Assembly (NCBI GenBank): GCA_009602725.1
Contig: WELB01000106.1
Coordinates: 339,317 to 403,316 of the forward strand
Origin: Spirogloea muscicola
Lineage: Eukaryota > Streptophyta > Zygnematophyceae > Spirogloeales > Spirogloeaceae
Reading direction: 5' to 3'
DNA: 64,000 nucleotides
Both the position numbers and the translations under genes were made by a program. Below are positions 38,734-49,769 of the stretch, piece after piece. Within the stretch, counting starts at the first letter, position 1, and each line of letters opens with the position of its first letter. The notes below the pieces were generated by a model that was not told the DNA's origin, did no database searches, and was given only the letters and a program-made list of their open reading frames with translations.

Positions 38734-41700
38734 TCAACGAACTTGCACAATTCCAGCTGCAACTAGCTTCTGAATCTTCGCCATGATCATAGGGTTCTTC
38801 TGGTGCTGCATCGCAGACTGCGGGTTTTCTTGAAAATCTGTGAGAACCTGCAGAACAGGAGAGCATTGTGCAATTTGCTTGTCATCACCATGCTCAAAGT
38901 AGCTCTTGTCAAGCATAAGTAAGTGGTGATTCGCATTGCACCAGTTGGGCCTGCTCTAAATGCCAATGTTATACAAGCTCTGCAATATCTGTTCTCCTTT
39001 GGTACTGATTCTAGAGCAGTATATGGATATGGCACAAAACTACATGAATACTGTGCACACCTGCCGCATGATAGGGTCAGTCAGGATTGCTTGAATTTCT
39101 GGATCTTGCAAAGACTTTGCCTGCAATCAACCACAACATTCATGGTAAACCCCCTGCTGCACATCAAAGCCTGTATCTAGTAGGTTTTGCAAGTATACAG
39201 TCGCATCATGCACTGTGTGGACTTCCATGACTGGCCATTGGACAAACTCGAAAGTTAGCACCAGCTGGTGGGTCAACGCTCTGCTGGACCCAAGGAACTC
39301 CAGCCCAAAGCACCAAGCCAAGCAGGCCAGAACAAGAGATGCAGACGAAGAAGCATATTGCTTGCTAAGTCTGAGCCACACCTGCCGCTCCTTGAGCTCC
39401 TCCGGCGTTAGGTCACCCCTGTTGGTCCTCCTGACCTGCTCAACACATCTGCACGCAATAACAGCCCAAACAGCACGCGCATTGTTGCCAGGCAACACAC
39501 CCAGGATCATGACCTGCGCCAGACAGGGAGGAACTGCAAGACAAGCTTGTCCCGCAGTACGTATTAGACCTGGATCACGAATCCTGCAGTGTGCCATCTA
39601 AGGCCTCTCGAAATGACGGAAGCAAGTACCTCCGTATGCCATCCAGGAGCTCCTGGTTGTTTTCGTCGTGCTTCAAGCCCTCCTGTTGCCCAGTTCCAGC
39701 ATAAAACTCAGAAAGATTGTGCACCTCTTAAAAAAGATTGCAAAATAATGAGAAATTGAAGTAAAAAGTGACCACATCAACCTTCAACTCAATACACCTT
39801 TGTGATCGAGAGTCACTGACCTGGAAGGTCTCAAGGGCCTTGTCATACTCCTTCATAAAGAACTGAACCGTACCCTTGCGCGTGTACCCCTTAACAAATG
39901 ACGGATCGAGCTCAATACACTTGTTGGCATCCTTGAGCGCCTCGGGAAGCGCCGTGAGCTTTGTGTAGCACGCCGCCCTGTTGCTGTATGCCTGTGGTGA
40001 GACCAACTCAGTCGTCAGCTCTGTTAGCCTGCTCCCAAGATTGGTGACAGAAGGGGGGGTCTTGTCAAGCCCTCCAAGAGAAAGCTCAAGCACTGGCCTT
40101 GATCTTCAAATCAAGATTTGGGAGTCAAGCTCTGGGCCTTTAGGTGCAGGGCTTGTACATCTCATTCCTCTGCAATGCTCAGGGCCTGACTAGTCACTAC
40201 CTTGCTCTGCAAAGATTACGCTACATTACAAGCGTCGGCACATCGGACTCCAAGAGTATGGCTCATGACAATCGCACCTTTACATCATTGGGGTTCCTTC
40301 TGAGCGCCTCTGTGTAGTGCTTGACAGCCTCCGGATACTGCTGCTCTTTGAACAGCTCGTTTCCTGGACAGCACGCACACAAGACACCCTCAATGGGCGA
40401 GCTACATGCCTATCTACAATTAAGCAATTTTAAGAGACTCAGCATGTCAATCTGACACTCAAGACATAACTGCTTTGGCCCAACACAGAGTCACTCAGCT
40501 CGCCAGGAGCGCACCAAGCCAGCTAGGGCCAAGCGGGGCAGCGCTGGGGCTGCCTGGAGCTGCACATACCCTTTTCTCTTTCCTCGTCGGCCTTGGTGGG
40601 GTCGTAGTACTCCTGCTGCTCTAGCTCCTTGCGCACCCGCTCTGCCTCATTCAGCTTCTTCAGCGTGTCAGGGTTACGGTGCTCCGTCAACGCCTGCCAT
40701 GCATGCAAGCTAGTTACATTGAGTCTGCAAATCTGGATGTTAAAGCCACCACAATCACAGATACACCAATTTGAGACGACAACATTTTACTAAGCCATGC
40801 CCTGAGGCCAAGTTCCATCCAGATGACAGATCGGTTGTGCTGGATTGACTAAGAGACACGACCAATGAAGGACAGCTTATGGGGGCCGCTCAGGGTTGTG
40901 TGCATGAGAAAGCAATACCTTCTGGAAGGCCTGGATAGCAGGGTCGTAATCAGTCGCCGTCTTGGCCTGCTTGACATACGCGGTGCCCTTACGCGTGAGC
41001 GCACGCGCAATCGTCTTGTAGTCAGCGTGCAGCTCCCGCCCGCGCTCCACCGCCTTGTCGCAGTCAGCAATGCACTCGTCGTACTGGCCGGAGGGGCATG
41101 TGCACGAGGCACGAGGCTGGTCAGTGGTACCGCATAGTCCTTGAGCTCCTCAGTGCTCTCAACATGAAAGAGCTTAACTCCATGGTCAAATTTGCAAGGA
41201 GGGCATCAGCTTGCAATGTAAGGGCAGACTATTACAAGTATTGGCTCTCAGGGTACCTTCCACTACTCCAGTACAAGACTATATGATGGCTAAGAAAGAA
41301 AAGCGTGTCATCATCGATTGATCTGAGCTCAGGCTTCTAGTGTAAAAGTTGGGGGCCTAAGAGGAAGGATCAAGCTGCAAGGTGGCAAGACTGATATACA
41401 AAAAAATGAGTATCGAAAAGCGCTAGTGGCAAAGACCAGGTGATGGGGGAGAGTCCAAGTGCTTTAATCACTGCTTTCTTATGTTTGTTGTAAGATCCAC
41501 TTATGTCTATACTTCATCTCATCCTCTTTCTCTATGCAGGGCACTTGCGTAGCCTGGCGCTCGTCCCACGATGCGTACCTTGCCCATCTCCAAGTACGTG
41601 GCGGCGCGGTTGGTGAGGTATGTGACGTCCTCGTCATCCAGCTCCGCGGCGCGCGTGTAGTGCGCGACGGCAGTGTCGAAGTCCCGCGCCTTGTACGCCG

Positions 41701-43255
41701 CAGTGCCAGCCTCCTTCTCCCGCGCCGCCTCCTCCTTGCAGTGCCGCTTCTCCTGCTCCTCCTCCGAGACCTCCTCCATGGCCTCCGGCTCCCGCTCTGG
41801 CGCCGACGCCTTTGCCGACGCGGCCGCCTCCCTAGGAGGTGCCGGCCTTGACGACGGGCTTCGCTCAGCCGCCTCCGCCTCCTCGCCCGTCATGTCCCAG
41901 TCCCCGTTGTTACCACCGTATGTCTGGAGGTTGACGCCGATGAGCACGCCCATCGCCTGCGCTTTCACCCGAACGCAAGGCGGCTGATAAACCTCAGAAA
42001 GGAGGCCCTGGCGAAGGGCACGGAATCGGCAAAAACCTCAATCCGAGGCAGGCAACTGAGGAGGCTGCATGGCGCAGACCTGGACGATGCGCTGGTCGGT
42101 GAAGTACTTCTGCAGGTTGCCCTGGTTGTCCTGCAGGTCCTTGATCTTGGCCACGAAGTCCGGCTGCGCCATGAACGGCCGCGTGCGCGGGTCCATCTGC
42201 AGCTTCGTCCACACCTCCGGGCCCTGTGCCATTGCCGGCCAGACATTAGCTCACCAATCCATCTCATCATGAAAACCCTAGTCAAGGCCAAAATGAGGTC
42301 AACGCTCGACTGAAATCATCTTCAACGCTCGAACAGCTTAAATAGTGTGGACAAGAGATTGGCAAGCCAATTCCCGCACCTTGAAGATGTTGCCGAGCCC
42401 ACCCCCATCCGCGTCCTCACGTCGGTTCCTCGCGGAGTCGGCTGCTGCCTGGGCGGCCTCGGCATCCTTGAAGCCGGATTTGAGCGCCTCGTTACTTGGG
42501 TCGTATACCAGGCCCTTTCTGCGCCGTCAACATGAGCCATCGAGGTTGAAAGTCAGTCCAAGGCCAAGCACTCAGAGCTGGAGTTCTTGCAGAGCGCCGA
42601 CGACACTTGAGCCACTGCTGAGACGAAAAACCCGAGCCTCAGCGCTTGCTACGTGCAGACTTGAACCCACGAGCTTCACAGAGGAGCATGCAGGACTAAC
42701 GTGCCACCACACTGCCTGCCACTCTCTCCAGGCAACGACTCGGCCCCGTCAAGCTTGCCAAGGATTCTGCAGCTGCGGTCCTCGCAAGCTGAGCCGAGGG
42801 GACGCCGACTGCCAGCGTCGTGCACAGAGGCTGGCAGAGCGTTCGCGAGCTGCTGGCCGTCGCGAGAGCCGCACCTGTAGGCGTCGACAGCGTCCTGGTG
42901 GCGGCGGAGGCCGACGAGCGCGGCGCCGAGGCGGCTGTAGCCCTTGCCCCAGTCCGGCCGCAGCTCCACGGTGCGCTGTGCGTCCGCCAGCGCCTCGCCG
43001 TACTTGTGCATGCTCGCGTACGCCGCCGAGCGGTTGCTGCGCTCCCCTCGCCGCCGCCGTCGCCGCCGCCGTCAGCGGAGGCTCGGCCATGGCCAGCGGC
43101 GCCGCAGCTCGGCCCTGCGGGGAGGGCGGCGCGCACCTGTAGAGGACGTGGTTGTCGGGGGCGAGCTCGATGGCGTCCGAGAAGTGGCGCGCCGCGTCCT
43201 CGAAGCTCCCCGCGCTGAACGCCGCGTTCCCGCGCGCCTTGGCCTCGTCGGCCAT
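38734..43255 (-). CDS. HOP: HOP/STI1 co-chaperone (Hsp70-Hsp90 organizing protein), complete
   Basis: Cytosolic adaptor that passes clients from Hsp70 to Hsp90. Thirteen exons keep phase and sum to 1782 nt (593 aa): 43137-43255, 42875-43036, 42380-42518, 42080-42223, 41579-41956, 40919-41083, 40570-40693, 40278-40363, 39821-39991, 39630-39682, 39382-39448, 39061-39120 and 38734-38847. Order: TPR1 (about 1-110, [20 protein letters not shown]); DP1 (about 141-190, [19 protein letters not shown]); an acidic linker with [23 protein letters not shown]2A (about 250-370); TPR2B (about 405-500, [20 protein letters not shown]); and DP2 (about 540-593, [18 protein letters not shown], ending AAGIVQVR). 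The length is normal for plant HOPs. In TPR2A the clamp position that is Asn in human and plant proteins reads Thr ([13 protein letters not shown]). Intron 1 is only 99 nt. Confidence 0.97.
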
Positions 43256-43560
43256 CGCGCCGCGCTGCCCGCCGCAGAATCCGGCGGCGGCGGCGGCGGC
43301 GGCGGAGGCGGCGGCGGCGGCGGCGGCGGAGGTGGAGCGATCAACTTGAAGTCAGCGTTAATGTTCTCCAGGTGTCAGTCACGCATTTCCATTAAGGGCG
43401 GGGGCCCGCCCCACGGCTCCTTCACGAGGAAGCTATGCGTAGAAAGTCCATGCCGCAACCACTCACTTGACGGGGTCTTGGCAGAGAAGCCGTCAGCAGC
43501 ATAACCGCCAAATTATCCCGCCATGAAACGGCAATCTAGCTCCTCCCCGTCGGGCTGGCC
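43256..43560. promoter_or_regulatory. HOP 5' region with CGG run
   Basis: A (CGG)n-rich run at about 43274-43335 lies immediately upstream of the HOP ATG, on the 5'-UTR side. A GGCGGGGGCCCGCC palindrome-like block follows at about 43397-43412. No TATA motif was identified. Confidence 0.4.
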
Positions 43561-43635
43561 GTGGCGCGGGCGGCTCCCGCGACGGCCCGGGACGGTGAAG
43601 CGAGCCGACTGAAATGCGTCATGCGGCCCGGTCTG

Positions 43636-43643
43636 GAAGCTTC
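43636..43643. promoter_or_regulatory. Possible minimal heat-shock element upstream of HOP
   Basis: GAAGCTTC is two inverted nGAAn pentamers, the minimal heat-shock-factor half-site pair, 380 bp upstream of the HOP start. A single pair is expected by chance often; it is noted because HOP genes are commonly heat-inducible. Confidence 0.2.
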
Positions 43644-43794
43644 CAATGGCGGGTGGCATGCAGCCGTGCACGGCAGTGGATGCATCACGATGGACGGTGG
43701 ACGGTGGCAGCCATGGATAAGAGACGACGCAGAAGGAAGCTCAATACCCACGAGTGAGCAGCAGCAAGCCCGAGTGACTCGCAGATCAGGACAG

Positions 43795-44340
43795 AGCTCT
43801 TCCAAGAGACGGCGATGGCTGTGAGACGGCCAGCCCAAAGGAATGTACAAAGCAGGGGACTAGGTCTAAGACGTCTGCAGGAGGACTCAATAACCTCTAC
43901 TCAGCCAGTCACAGTTGGTATTGTCAGAGGGCGGAAAGGCGTCGCCCCGACAGAAAGCTGCATGCAGCAGCCAAGATGCGACCTGCACGCAAGTGGACGG
44001 CAAATGCTAAGGACCGCTGCAGGGGTTTTGCAAGGCGCATCCTGTAAATTCGTGCAAGAGATTCGACGGCATTGATGCCGGGCTGCTCGCCCTGCTGTTC
44101 TTGGCGGCAGGACACAGCATGCCACGCAAGTCGCTGGAGTAGGTCGAGCCACCGAACGCCAAACTGATACGGCACCGAGATGCTTAAGAACGGCCTTGCC
44201 GCCTGACTTTCCATGCCCTTGGTTGGAAAGAGCGTCAGAGCTCTCCTCAGCCTTCGAGACCGGCGGCCATCCACAGCCCACCATCCTGTAGCAGGCTTCG
44301 GCACCACATAACGATCCACGCGACAACCCATGAAGAAGCT
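43795..44340 (-). mobile_element. LINE 3'-end remnant with hairpin tail
   Basis: The minus strand carries QFGVRWLDLLQRLAWHAVSC, then INAVESLARIYRMRLAKPLQ and RAGRILAAACSF. These align with the C-terminus of the copy at 52.6-53.3 kb (SQWLDLLARLARRAVS, GSLAQVYSMRLSISLQ, RAGRALAAACGF). The element ends with the family hairpin at 43818-43836. It lies just beyond the HOP promoter. Confidence 0.75.
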
Positions 44341-45090
44341 GACAGTACACAGCACCTTCATCTCCATTTTCTGCTCCTGGGATGGATCTGACAGGTTGGG
44401 ATGCACATGATCATACTGGAAACACAATATTGCAGCGGCTCCGGCTTACTAAGTAGCCACCTGAGCAATAGCAATAGTAAGAATGAAAGAATATGCATAA
44501 GAGCCCGCCAAGAGTCCCCACCGCAGCGGGAGGTATGACAACTCTTATTTTGCCTTCAATGCCGTATGCATCCGGCTCGGGCCCTGTAAAGCGCGTGAAT
44601 GCAGATTTATTGTGCTCCCTGGAGGCGTGAGTACGGGTCCGCTGGGAAGATGGACAAGACGACGCCATCAGATCCTTGAATTCCGTCACAGCTCCATGCC
44701 CACTGAGCCTTGACGGCAAAGATGTAGTACAGCAAGCTGTGGCAGGATGGAGTGTCCACAAATAGCAGGTGGTGTCAGCATGGCATCGCACTGACCGATG
44801 ATGCGAGCAGGCTATGACCTTCTTTAGTCATACGTGATCCACGTTCCTGACTAACACATGTATTTGTTACTAAAGGCAGGGCTCTTGGCTCTGAGCTACC
44901 AGATTCCCAGCATGCAGGATTGACTCAGAAATGACCAGACTGCTCAGAGGCTATACAAATACAAGAACCCACCAAATAGAGACGTGTGACGCTCATATCA
45001 TTAGACGGAACAGTACTTATGCAGCACAAGTCACTTTGCCACATCAATGTCGTGCAAGGTTGGATTGACATAAGACTCATGAGCGCTCAC
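44341..45090. other. Unresolved 3' part of the DUF1218 gene plus spacer
   Basis: The DUF1218 gene should continue here after its donor at 45090. One candidate last exon begins after a TTACAG acceptor at 44583 and gives a short tail to a stop within 30 nt. A frame at 44411-44600 with a hydrophobic CIFFHSYYCYC stretch is another option. Neither is decisive. Confidence 0.3.
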
Positions 45091-46213
45091 CTTGCTGTCA
45101 TGGTAAGAAATGAGAATATGGCGCCAATTGCAAAGATGTTCTCCTTAATCACGTCACACTCAAGCTCCCGAAGGAGGCCCGACCTGAGCACACCTCTGCT
45201 GTGGTACTGGTTGTCAACGGCAGCCGCAATGAGCAAAGCAGACGCAGTGCAGAAGAATGTCCTGCTCAACAACAGTGGATGAGAAATCAATAGAGAAATG
45301 AATGTACCGCCCCTGAAAGATCACTGTGAAAACCACACTCACCACTGACATTTCCTATTCATGCTCGTCATATTGGGGTTCGGACTTGCGCTCGCCTCTA
45401 CAACCAACTATAAGCAGCACGATCGCGGTTCGATGCACCCCCAATGCAGGCCATTGAAGACTAGGAATGCCCTGCAGCTGTGCCGTGGCCTCCTTTCAGT
45501 GGAACGAACCCAAAAGCTGCACTGTGTTGTGTAAGCGAGAGTCGTCCGACATGTCGCCGCGTCAGACTCACCAAGCGAGGAGCAGCATGATCAGAGCCCA
45601 CGTCCTGGCCTTGCCCGGCTGGGTGCGTGCACCGAGGCAGCAGAGGCAGCTCCCAAAATAACCAGCTACAGCCATAAGGGCCGCGAGTAAGGCGGCCGCG
45701 ACCGCGGCCAGCGGCGACGAGTTGCTGGGTGTGTACGAGCAGTACACTGCCGCGTTCTCGGTCAGCGCATAGCCGACCTGTAGGGGACAAAGCCGCGCGA
45801 GGCCGCTTTCAGGCGAGCAGCGGCAAGACCAGCAGTCTCAGCCAGCAATTGAGGACTGTGAACGGCACATGCCGAGAGTCTCTTGCGTGCGTGAGGCTCA
45901 ATGGCAGTATGTGCTCTGTCTTGACACTTGCGAAGGGGCCTGGCCCTGATTACGGTCGGCCTCGACTGGCGGCCGACAGTGTGTTCGACAGCGGGCGTCG
46001 ACAACGAAGCTTGACGACGCTTAAGCGTCAAAGCCGAGCACCCGAGGAAGGAACGAGTCGAAGTTGACGTCTCAGAAGGCGAGCTCGCTCGCTTGCCTTG
46101 GAGCGGTAGGCCTCGGCGGCGATGCCCAGGCCGGTGGCGGCGCAGCCCAGCAGGACGATGGCCAGCGCTACGAGGAGCGACAGGCGCGCCCCGCCGCCCT
46201 CCGGCGCCGCCAT
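45091..46213 (-). CDS. DUF1218 family membrane protein (3' end unresolved)
   Basis: Exons: 46097-46213 (MAAPEGGGARLSLLVALAIV, TM1, GLGIAAEAYRSK), 45572-45777 (VGYALTENAAVYCSYTPSNS, TM2, YFGSCLCCLGA, TM3 start) and 45091-45261 (WTFFCTASALLIAAAV, ECDVIKENIFAIGAIFSFL, TM4). The AEA.RSK after TM1, the paired Cys around TM2, and the C-V-K/R-x-G/N-x-FA-GA-FSFLT block match the DUF1218 family of four-helix membrane proteins; in land plants some members (MWL proteins) affect lignified walls. The biochemical role is unknown. The first intron begins AAG|GCAAGC: only this GC donor keeps phase 0 with the CTACAG acceptor. The three visible exons total 494 nt, and one more exon is needed to close the frame. 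Confidence 0.75.
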
Positions 46214-46600
46214 GGCCACCGCGGCGGCGGCGCGGCGCGCGCTTAAAACCGCCGCCGCCGCCGCGCGCGCCGGCTCCTGCGGCGGCAACCGCGCCGCGTT
46301 CCGCGGCGGAGGCTTCCGCAGGAGCTCCCGGCGTGGTTCGCGTCTACGGTAATCCGACAATTTGCTGTCCTGTCATAATTGTGGATGTGGGTATGATCTC
46401 ATTTCGCGGGCGTGGTAGACGCCTTTGAGCACAAGTGGAGGATCTGCCGCGGGGATGACTGAAACTGGGATCGTGCAAATCTTAAGTAGGCTTAACTGAT
46501 TCTTAAGTAGGCCAAGTGGGTACGCGCCGTGTGCCGACAGCTACGTCCCTAGCTATTCAGCCGATTTCTAGCTATTCAGACTTGCATCTACTGACTAGAG
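46214..46600. promoter_or_regulatory. 5' flank of the DUF1218 gene
   Basis: GC-rich (CGG/GCC runs at 46220-46330), grading into balanced sequence. No clear factor site. The left border of the repeat block begins at about 46600. Confidence 0.35.
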
Positions 46601-46604
46601 GGTA

Positions 46605-46795
46605 CTTCTCGTCCTTTGTTCATTCTTTTCTGGGCTGGCTTTTTCCAGCCCCTATCCTCAATGGGCGAGCCCTTCTCTCACTGAGAGTCTGCTTGCTGCT
46701 GTCTCTGTCCTTAGCACTCCGGCTCCTTCAGACCTTGTCCATCCCTTTGGGCTGGCCTCTCCCAGCCACCAGTCTGGCCGCGCTTGCTTAAAATA
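46605..46795 (+). repeat. Two hairpin elements in tandem, plus orientation
   Basis: Copy 1 (46610-46690) has core GGGCTGGCTTTTTCCAGCCC at 46632-46651 and is near-identical to 48315-48385. Copy 2 (46710-46792) has core GGCTGGCCTCTCCCAGCC and ends CTGGCCGCGCTTGCTT, near-identical to both arms of the inverted pair at 51.4-51.6 kb but without a 4-nt TTAA. Confidence 0.85.
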
Positions 46796-46839
46796 TTCGT
46801 CTCAAAAGGCACAGCGGCTGCGAATGGCCGCCCCAAGCA

Positions 46840-47420
46840 CAGGAAGTGGCTCTCCCAAAGAGGGGTTAAAGGCTGTGAACAGCCAGCTCGAATATAAGTA
46901 ACAGGTTCCGAAGGGGCCAAAAGCGCTGTCTCAGAGCTTGGGCAGGATGGATCACCTTTCTTTATTCCCCGCTTAGTAACCACGAGTGAGGAGCCGCAAA
47001 GCGAAAGACTAGCAGCCGGAAAGCGATCCCCCTGACGCATGCAGAGGCTGCAGCAAGAGCACGGCCGGCATGCAGGTGCAAGGTGTGGGCCGAGGACCGC
47101 TGGAGGGAGATAGAGGCGCATGCGGTAGACATGGGCTAGCGAGCCAGTGTCGTTGAAGTCAGCCTGCTCACCTCGCCTGCGGGACACAGCGCGCCGCGCA
47201 AGCAGGGCCAACAGGTCGAGCCACCGGGGACTCGAGAGCCCCGTGCACATCCACGGCCAGGGCTACGAACACGTCCCAAGCCGGGTGGTCTGCGTGCTTC
47301 ATCGCCTTGCTGCGAGCAGCGTTCGCCGCAGCATGGCCAGCCCTCGAGGCAGAAAGCCCCGGATTGGAACGGTCAAGCCAGCAGGGAAGCCAGGGTTTGC
47401 AGGAGGGAAGCGTCATACTC
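46840..47420 (-). mobile_element. LINE 3' end with hairpin tail
   Basis: Minus-strand segments DRSNPGLSASRAGHAAANAA, FVALAVDVHGALES, AARCVPQAR and GSLAHVYRMRLYLPPA are the C-terminal part of the LINE ORF, with frameshifts. The tail at 46845-46920 has the hairpin (GGCTGTGAACAGCC) and the GGGAGAGCCACTT box. It is colinear with the plus-strand copy at 52.9-53.47 kb. Confidence 0.8.
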
Positions 47421-47654
47421 CTTGTACAGCCCGCCCACTATGTCCGTAGGGGCGATTGTCCGCTGCAGTTAGCCCGCCCGTTGGCCGATGCAGCGAGTGA
47501 GGATTGCTAGCCCCAACTGCGGATCTCCTAGGAGAGGAAGGGAGGGAAGGGAGCAAGGTGTTTCTGCAGTCGTTGACGTAGATCCTCTGCTGCGTGGGTT
47601 GGTGTGCCAAGGGGAACCTTGAGCTTAGCCAGCCCATTGGCAGGAAAAAGGAAG

Positions 47655-47745
47655 AAGAAGAAGAAGTGGCTCTCCCAATGGGGGCAAGGGCTGTGAGAAG
47701 CCAGCCCGAAAAGAATTGACAAGGTTCGAAGGGGCCAAACTACGA
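47655..47745 (-). repeat. Solo hairpin element
   Basis: Minus-strand core GGGCTGGCTTCTCACAGCCC (47688-47707), followed by CTTGCCCCCATTGGGAGAGC and CACTTCTTC. It appears identical over more than 60 bp to the plus-strand copy at about 62565-62632. No LINE ORF adjoins it. Confidence 0.85.
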
Positions 47746-47874
47746 GCTAAGCAGCGACTGCGGGGCCTGAAGAGGCTGAAAAGGAAGGGAAGGAGGTCTG
47801 GGTGTTGGCGCTGGGTGCGCCGCATAGCCCGGCAATGGGTGCCAAGCCAAAAGGAAGAGAAGACGCTTCAAGGA

Positions 47875-48240
47875 GAAGGTGCTCGAGCTGGCATACACCA
47901 GCACCGTCACGGCCGCCGGGGTCTGGCAAATTGCAGCCAATTGCCGCCAGCCTCAGAGCGTGCAGTTGATGAGGTGCTCAGGGCTGTCCCAGATCTGCCG
48001 CTGAGAATATTGGCAGAGCGCCCCTTCCTCACCAAGCTGGTCAGTGACCAATTCTAGGTCCAGCACTTGCGTGGCGAGCTGCGAGAGCTGCCTGGTCTGG
48101 CACACCTGGAGGTCGTGTCCTCATTCCTGGACTATGGAGAGCCGGATGTGTTCGTGCAGGCAGAGCCCTCGCTGCTGCCTCTGGCTCTGGCCAGGGGACC
48201 CGCTTCCAGGAACCCAGTCTCTCTGACCTGAGGCTGCTTA
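47875..48240 (+). pseudogene. Leucine-rich-repeat gene fragment (copy C)
   Basis: The stretch VLELAYTSTVTAAGVWQIAA followed by NCRQPQSVQLMRC and RILAERPFLTKLVSDQF is a third copy of the LRR exon duplicated at 50.2-50.5 kb. After an in-frame stop the sequence resumes as QHLRGELRELPGLAHLEVVS, FLDYGEPDVFVQAEPSLLPL. The pattern L..L.L....I...G...IA..C..L is the cysteine-containing LRR found in F-box/AMN1-like proteins. Confidence 0.6.
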
Positions 48241-48304
48241 GCAGGGGTCACTGAGTGCTTCGTAGCTGCTACGTTTCTATTTTGTGCTTGTTGTTCTTCG
48301 TACT

Positions 48305-48392
48305 TCCCCTGGCCTCTTCTCGTCCTTTGTTCATTCTTTCTTGGGCTGGCTTTTTCCAGCCCCTATCCTCAATGGGCGAGCCCTTTATCCAG
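48305..48392 (+). repeat. Solo hairpin element inside LRR fragment
   Basis: TCGTCCTTTGTTCATTCTTT is followed by the hairpin core at 48343-48362 and ATCCTCAATGGGCGAGCCCT. Near-identical to 46610-46690. It lies between the two LRR segments, so it may have inserted into that gene. Confidence 0.8.
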
Positions 48393-48539
48393 TGTGTTCG
48401 ATGCCTTCGTCACCTCATGCCCGCGTTTGCGCGATCTCTCCCTGAAGGGAAGACATCCAGAGGATAATTGGAATGACTTAGGAGGGCAAGACATGGACTC
48501 CTTCTCACCCAATTGTAGCGGCCAGATGTAACTGCTCAC

Positions 48540-49200
48540 TGCGCTGATATTGAGGCAGTTGGCCATCAACTGGCCGCATCTGCTAGAGTTCCTCGTGCTG
48601 TGCGCCCCAAGTCTGCAGGCACTCCAGCTATATGAAGTCAGCTTCGATGATGCCGCTGTTCCTCACCACCACAAGCTGCCACTCTTGCACTCCCTTAAAT
48701 GCTCATTCCTCCCAAAGTGAAGAGCACATGGGGGAGCGGCAGTTCCTGTCCTTTGGACAATGTTGCCCAAGTCTCACGTCCTTGAGCATCCTTTGCCGTA
48801 GATCTAATTGGCCCTCTCTCATGAACAGCAAGATGTTGGTGGAGATGCTCAGTAATCTTAGCGGCCTGGTTGGTCTTGAGCTTGAAGTTCCTGTATCCGA
48901 TGCAGATACAGCTACAGATACAGATGAATGGCCTTTGGCATCAGATTCTAGAGATGCTCCTGACCTTTTGGATGCGCGGAGCAGCCTTAAGCTTGACTCT
49001 GTCAGGAGTCTTTCTGCCAGCACATGCGCGCCCACCTCTTGGCCAGTGCTTGTTCACAATTGCAGGCACGGCACATCCATAGCTGACCCAAACGTGATGC
49101 GACTATTTTTCTTGTCGACATACTCTCCACCTGCCCAAGTATTTGCCAAATCGGCCTTAGGGTTTACGGCAATTTCCTGGGTGTACAGTCCCGCTTACTA
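48540..49200 (+). pseudogene. LRR gene fragment downstream of the hairpin insertion
   Basis: Reads LRQLAINWPHLLEFLVLCAP, SLQALQLYEVSFDDAAV, HHHKLPLLHSLKCSFLP, then SHV...SILCRRSNWPSLM and a degenerate SNLSGLVGLELEVPVSD, in shifting frames with stops. The L..L.L pattern is clear at the start and fades. No complete protein can be assembled. Confidence 0.45.
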
Positions 49201-49769
49201 AGACTTCCTAAACCTGCTTCTTAGAGTTGTTTGACTCGCCTTGGCAGCTTTCCGAATATTTTCATGATTCGCATTAATCTGTGGACATCTATCATGTCCA
49301 TCGTGATGGCAACCACGACTTGTAATGTCAAGGATTTGCTTCGCTTGTCATGGACTACGGATTTGCGAGCAGCACGTGTCCATGCATGTGCTCTCACTGA
49401 CCAGCATGTGTTTCTTGCTATCTGCTTATATACCACATGACAAGTGCCAGCATTCTCTGGACCAGAATGATGTCACTGCAAGCTTTACTGACATTTGCAT
49501 CCTCACATCATGGAAGGAGAGCAATGAAGCAGAATACAAATGGGGATGACAAGTTTTGGTGGCGTAAAAGACTGACGGGTTTAGGGTCGGCCTTGCTGCA
49601 ACGGCCCACATTCATAGATGTGCTTACCTATGTAACATCAATGGGCCGATTTACTTTGAGGGTTTGGGCTTTTAAGATAAAGGGTTCAGGCTTCGCCGCC
49701 GATCGGGCCCCCACCGGCGGCCGCGGAGGCCCGCGGCAGGCCTCGCTGCCCTTGAGCACACGCCGCGCC

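Noticed and set aside
43072-43344. Poly-Pro minus-strand frame and poly-Gly plus-strand frame upstream of HOP
   Set aside because: They are produced by the CGG run; the HOP start at 43255 and exon 1 are firmly placed by homology.
45370-45446. tRNA-like segment: complementary ends ATTGGGG/CCCCAAT about 75 nt apart and a GGTTCGAT motif
   Set aside because: The stem that should flank the TTCGAT loop does not pair (CGCGG against CACCC), and no convincing D-arm or anticodon arm was found.
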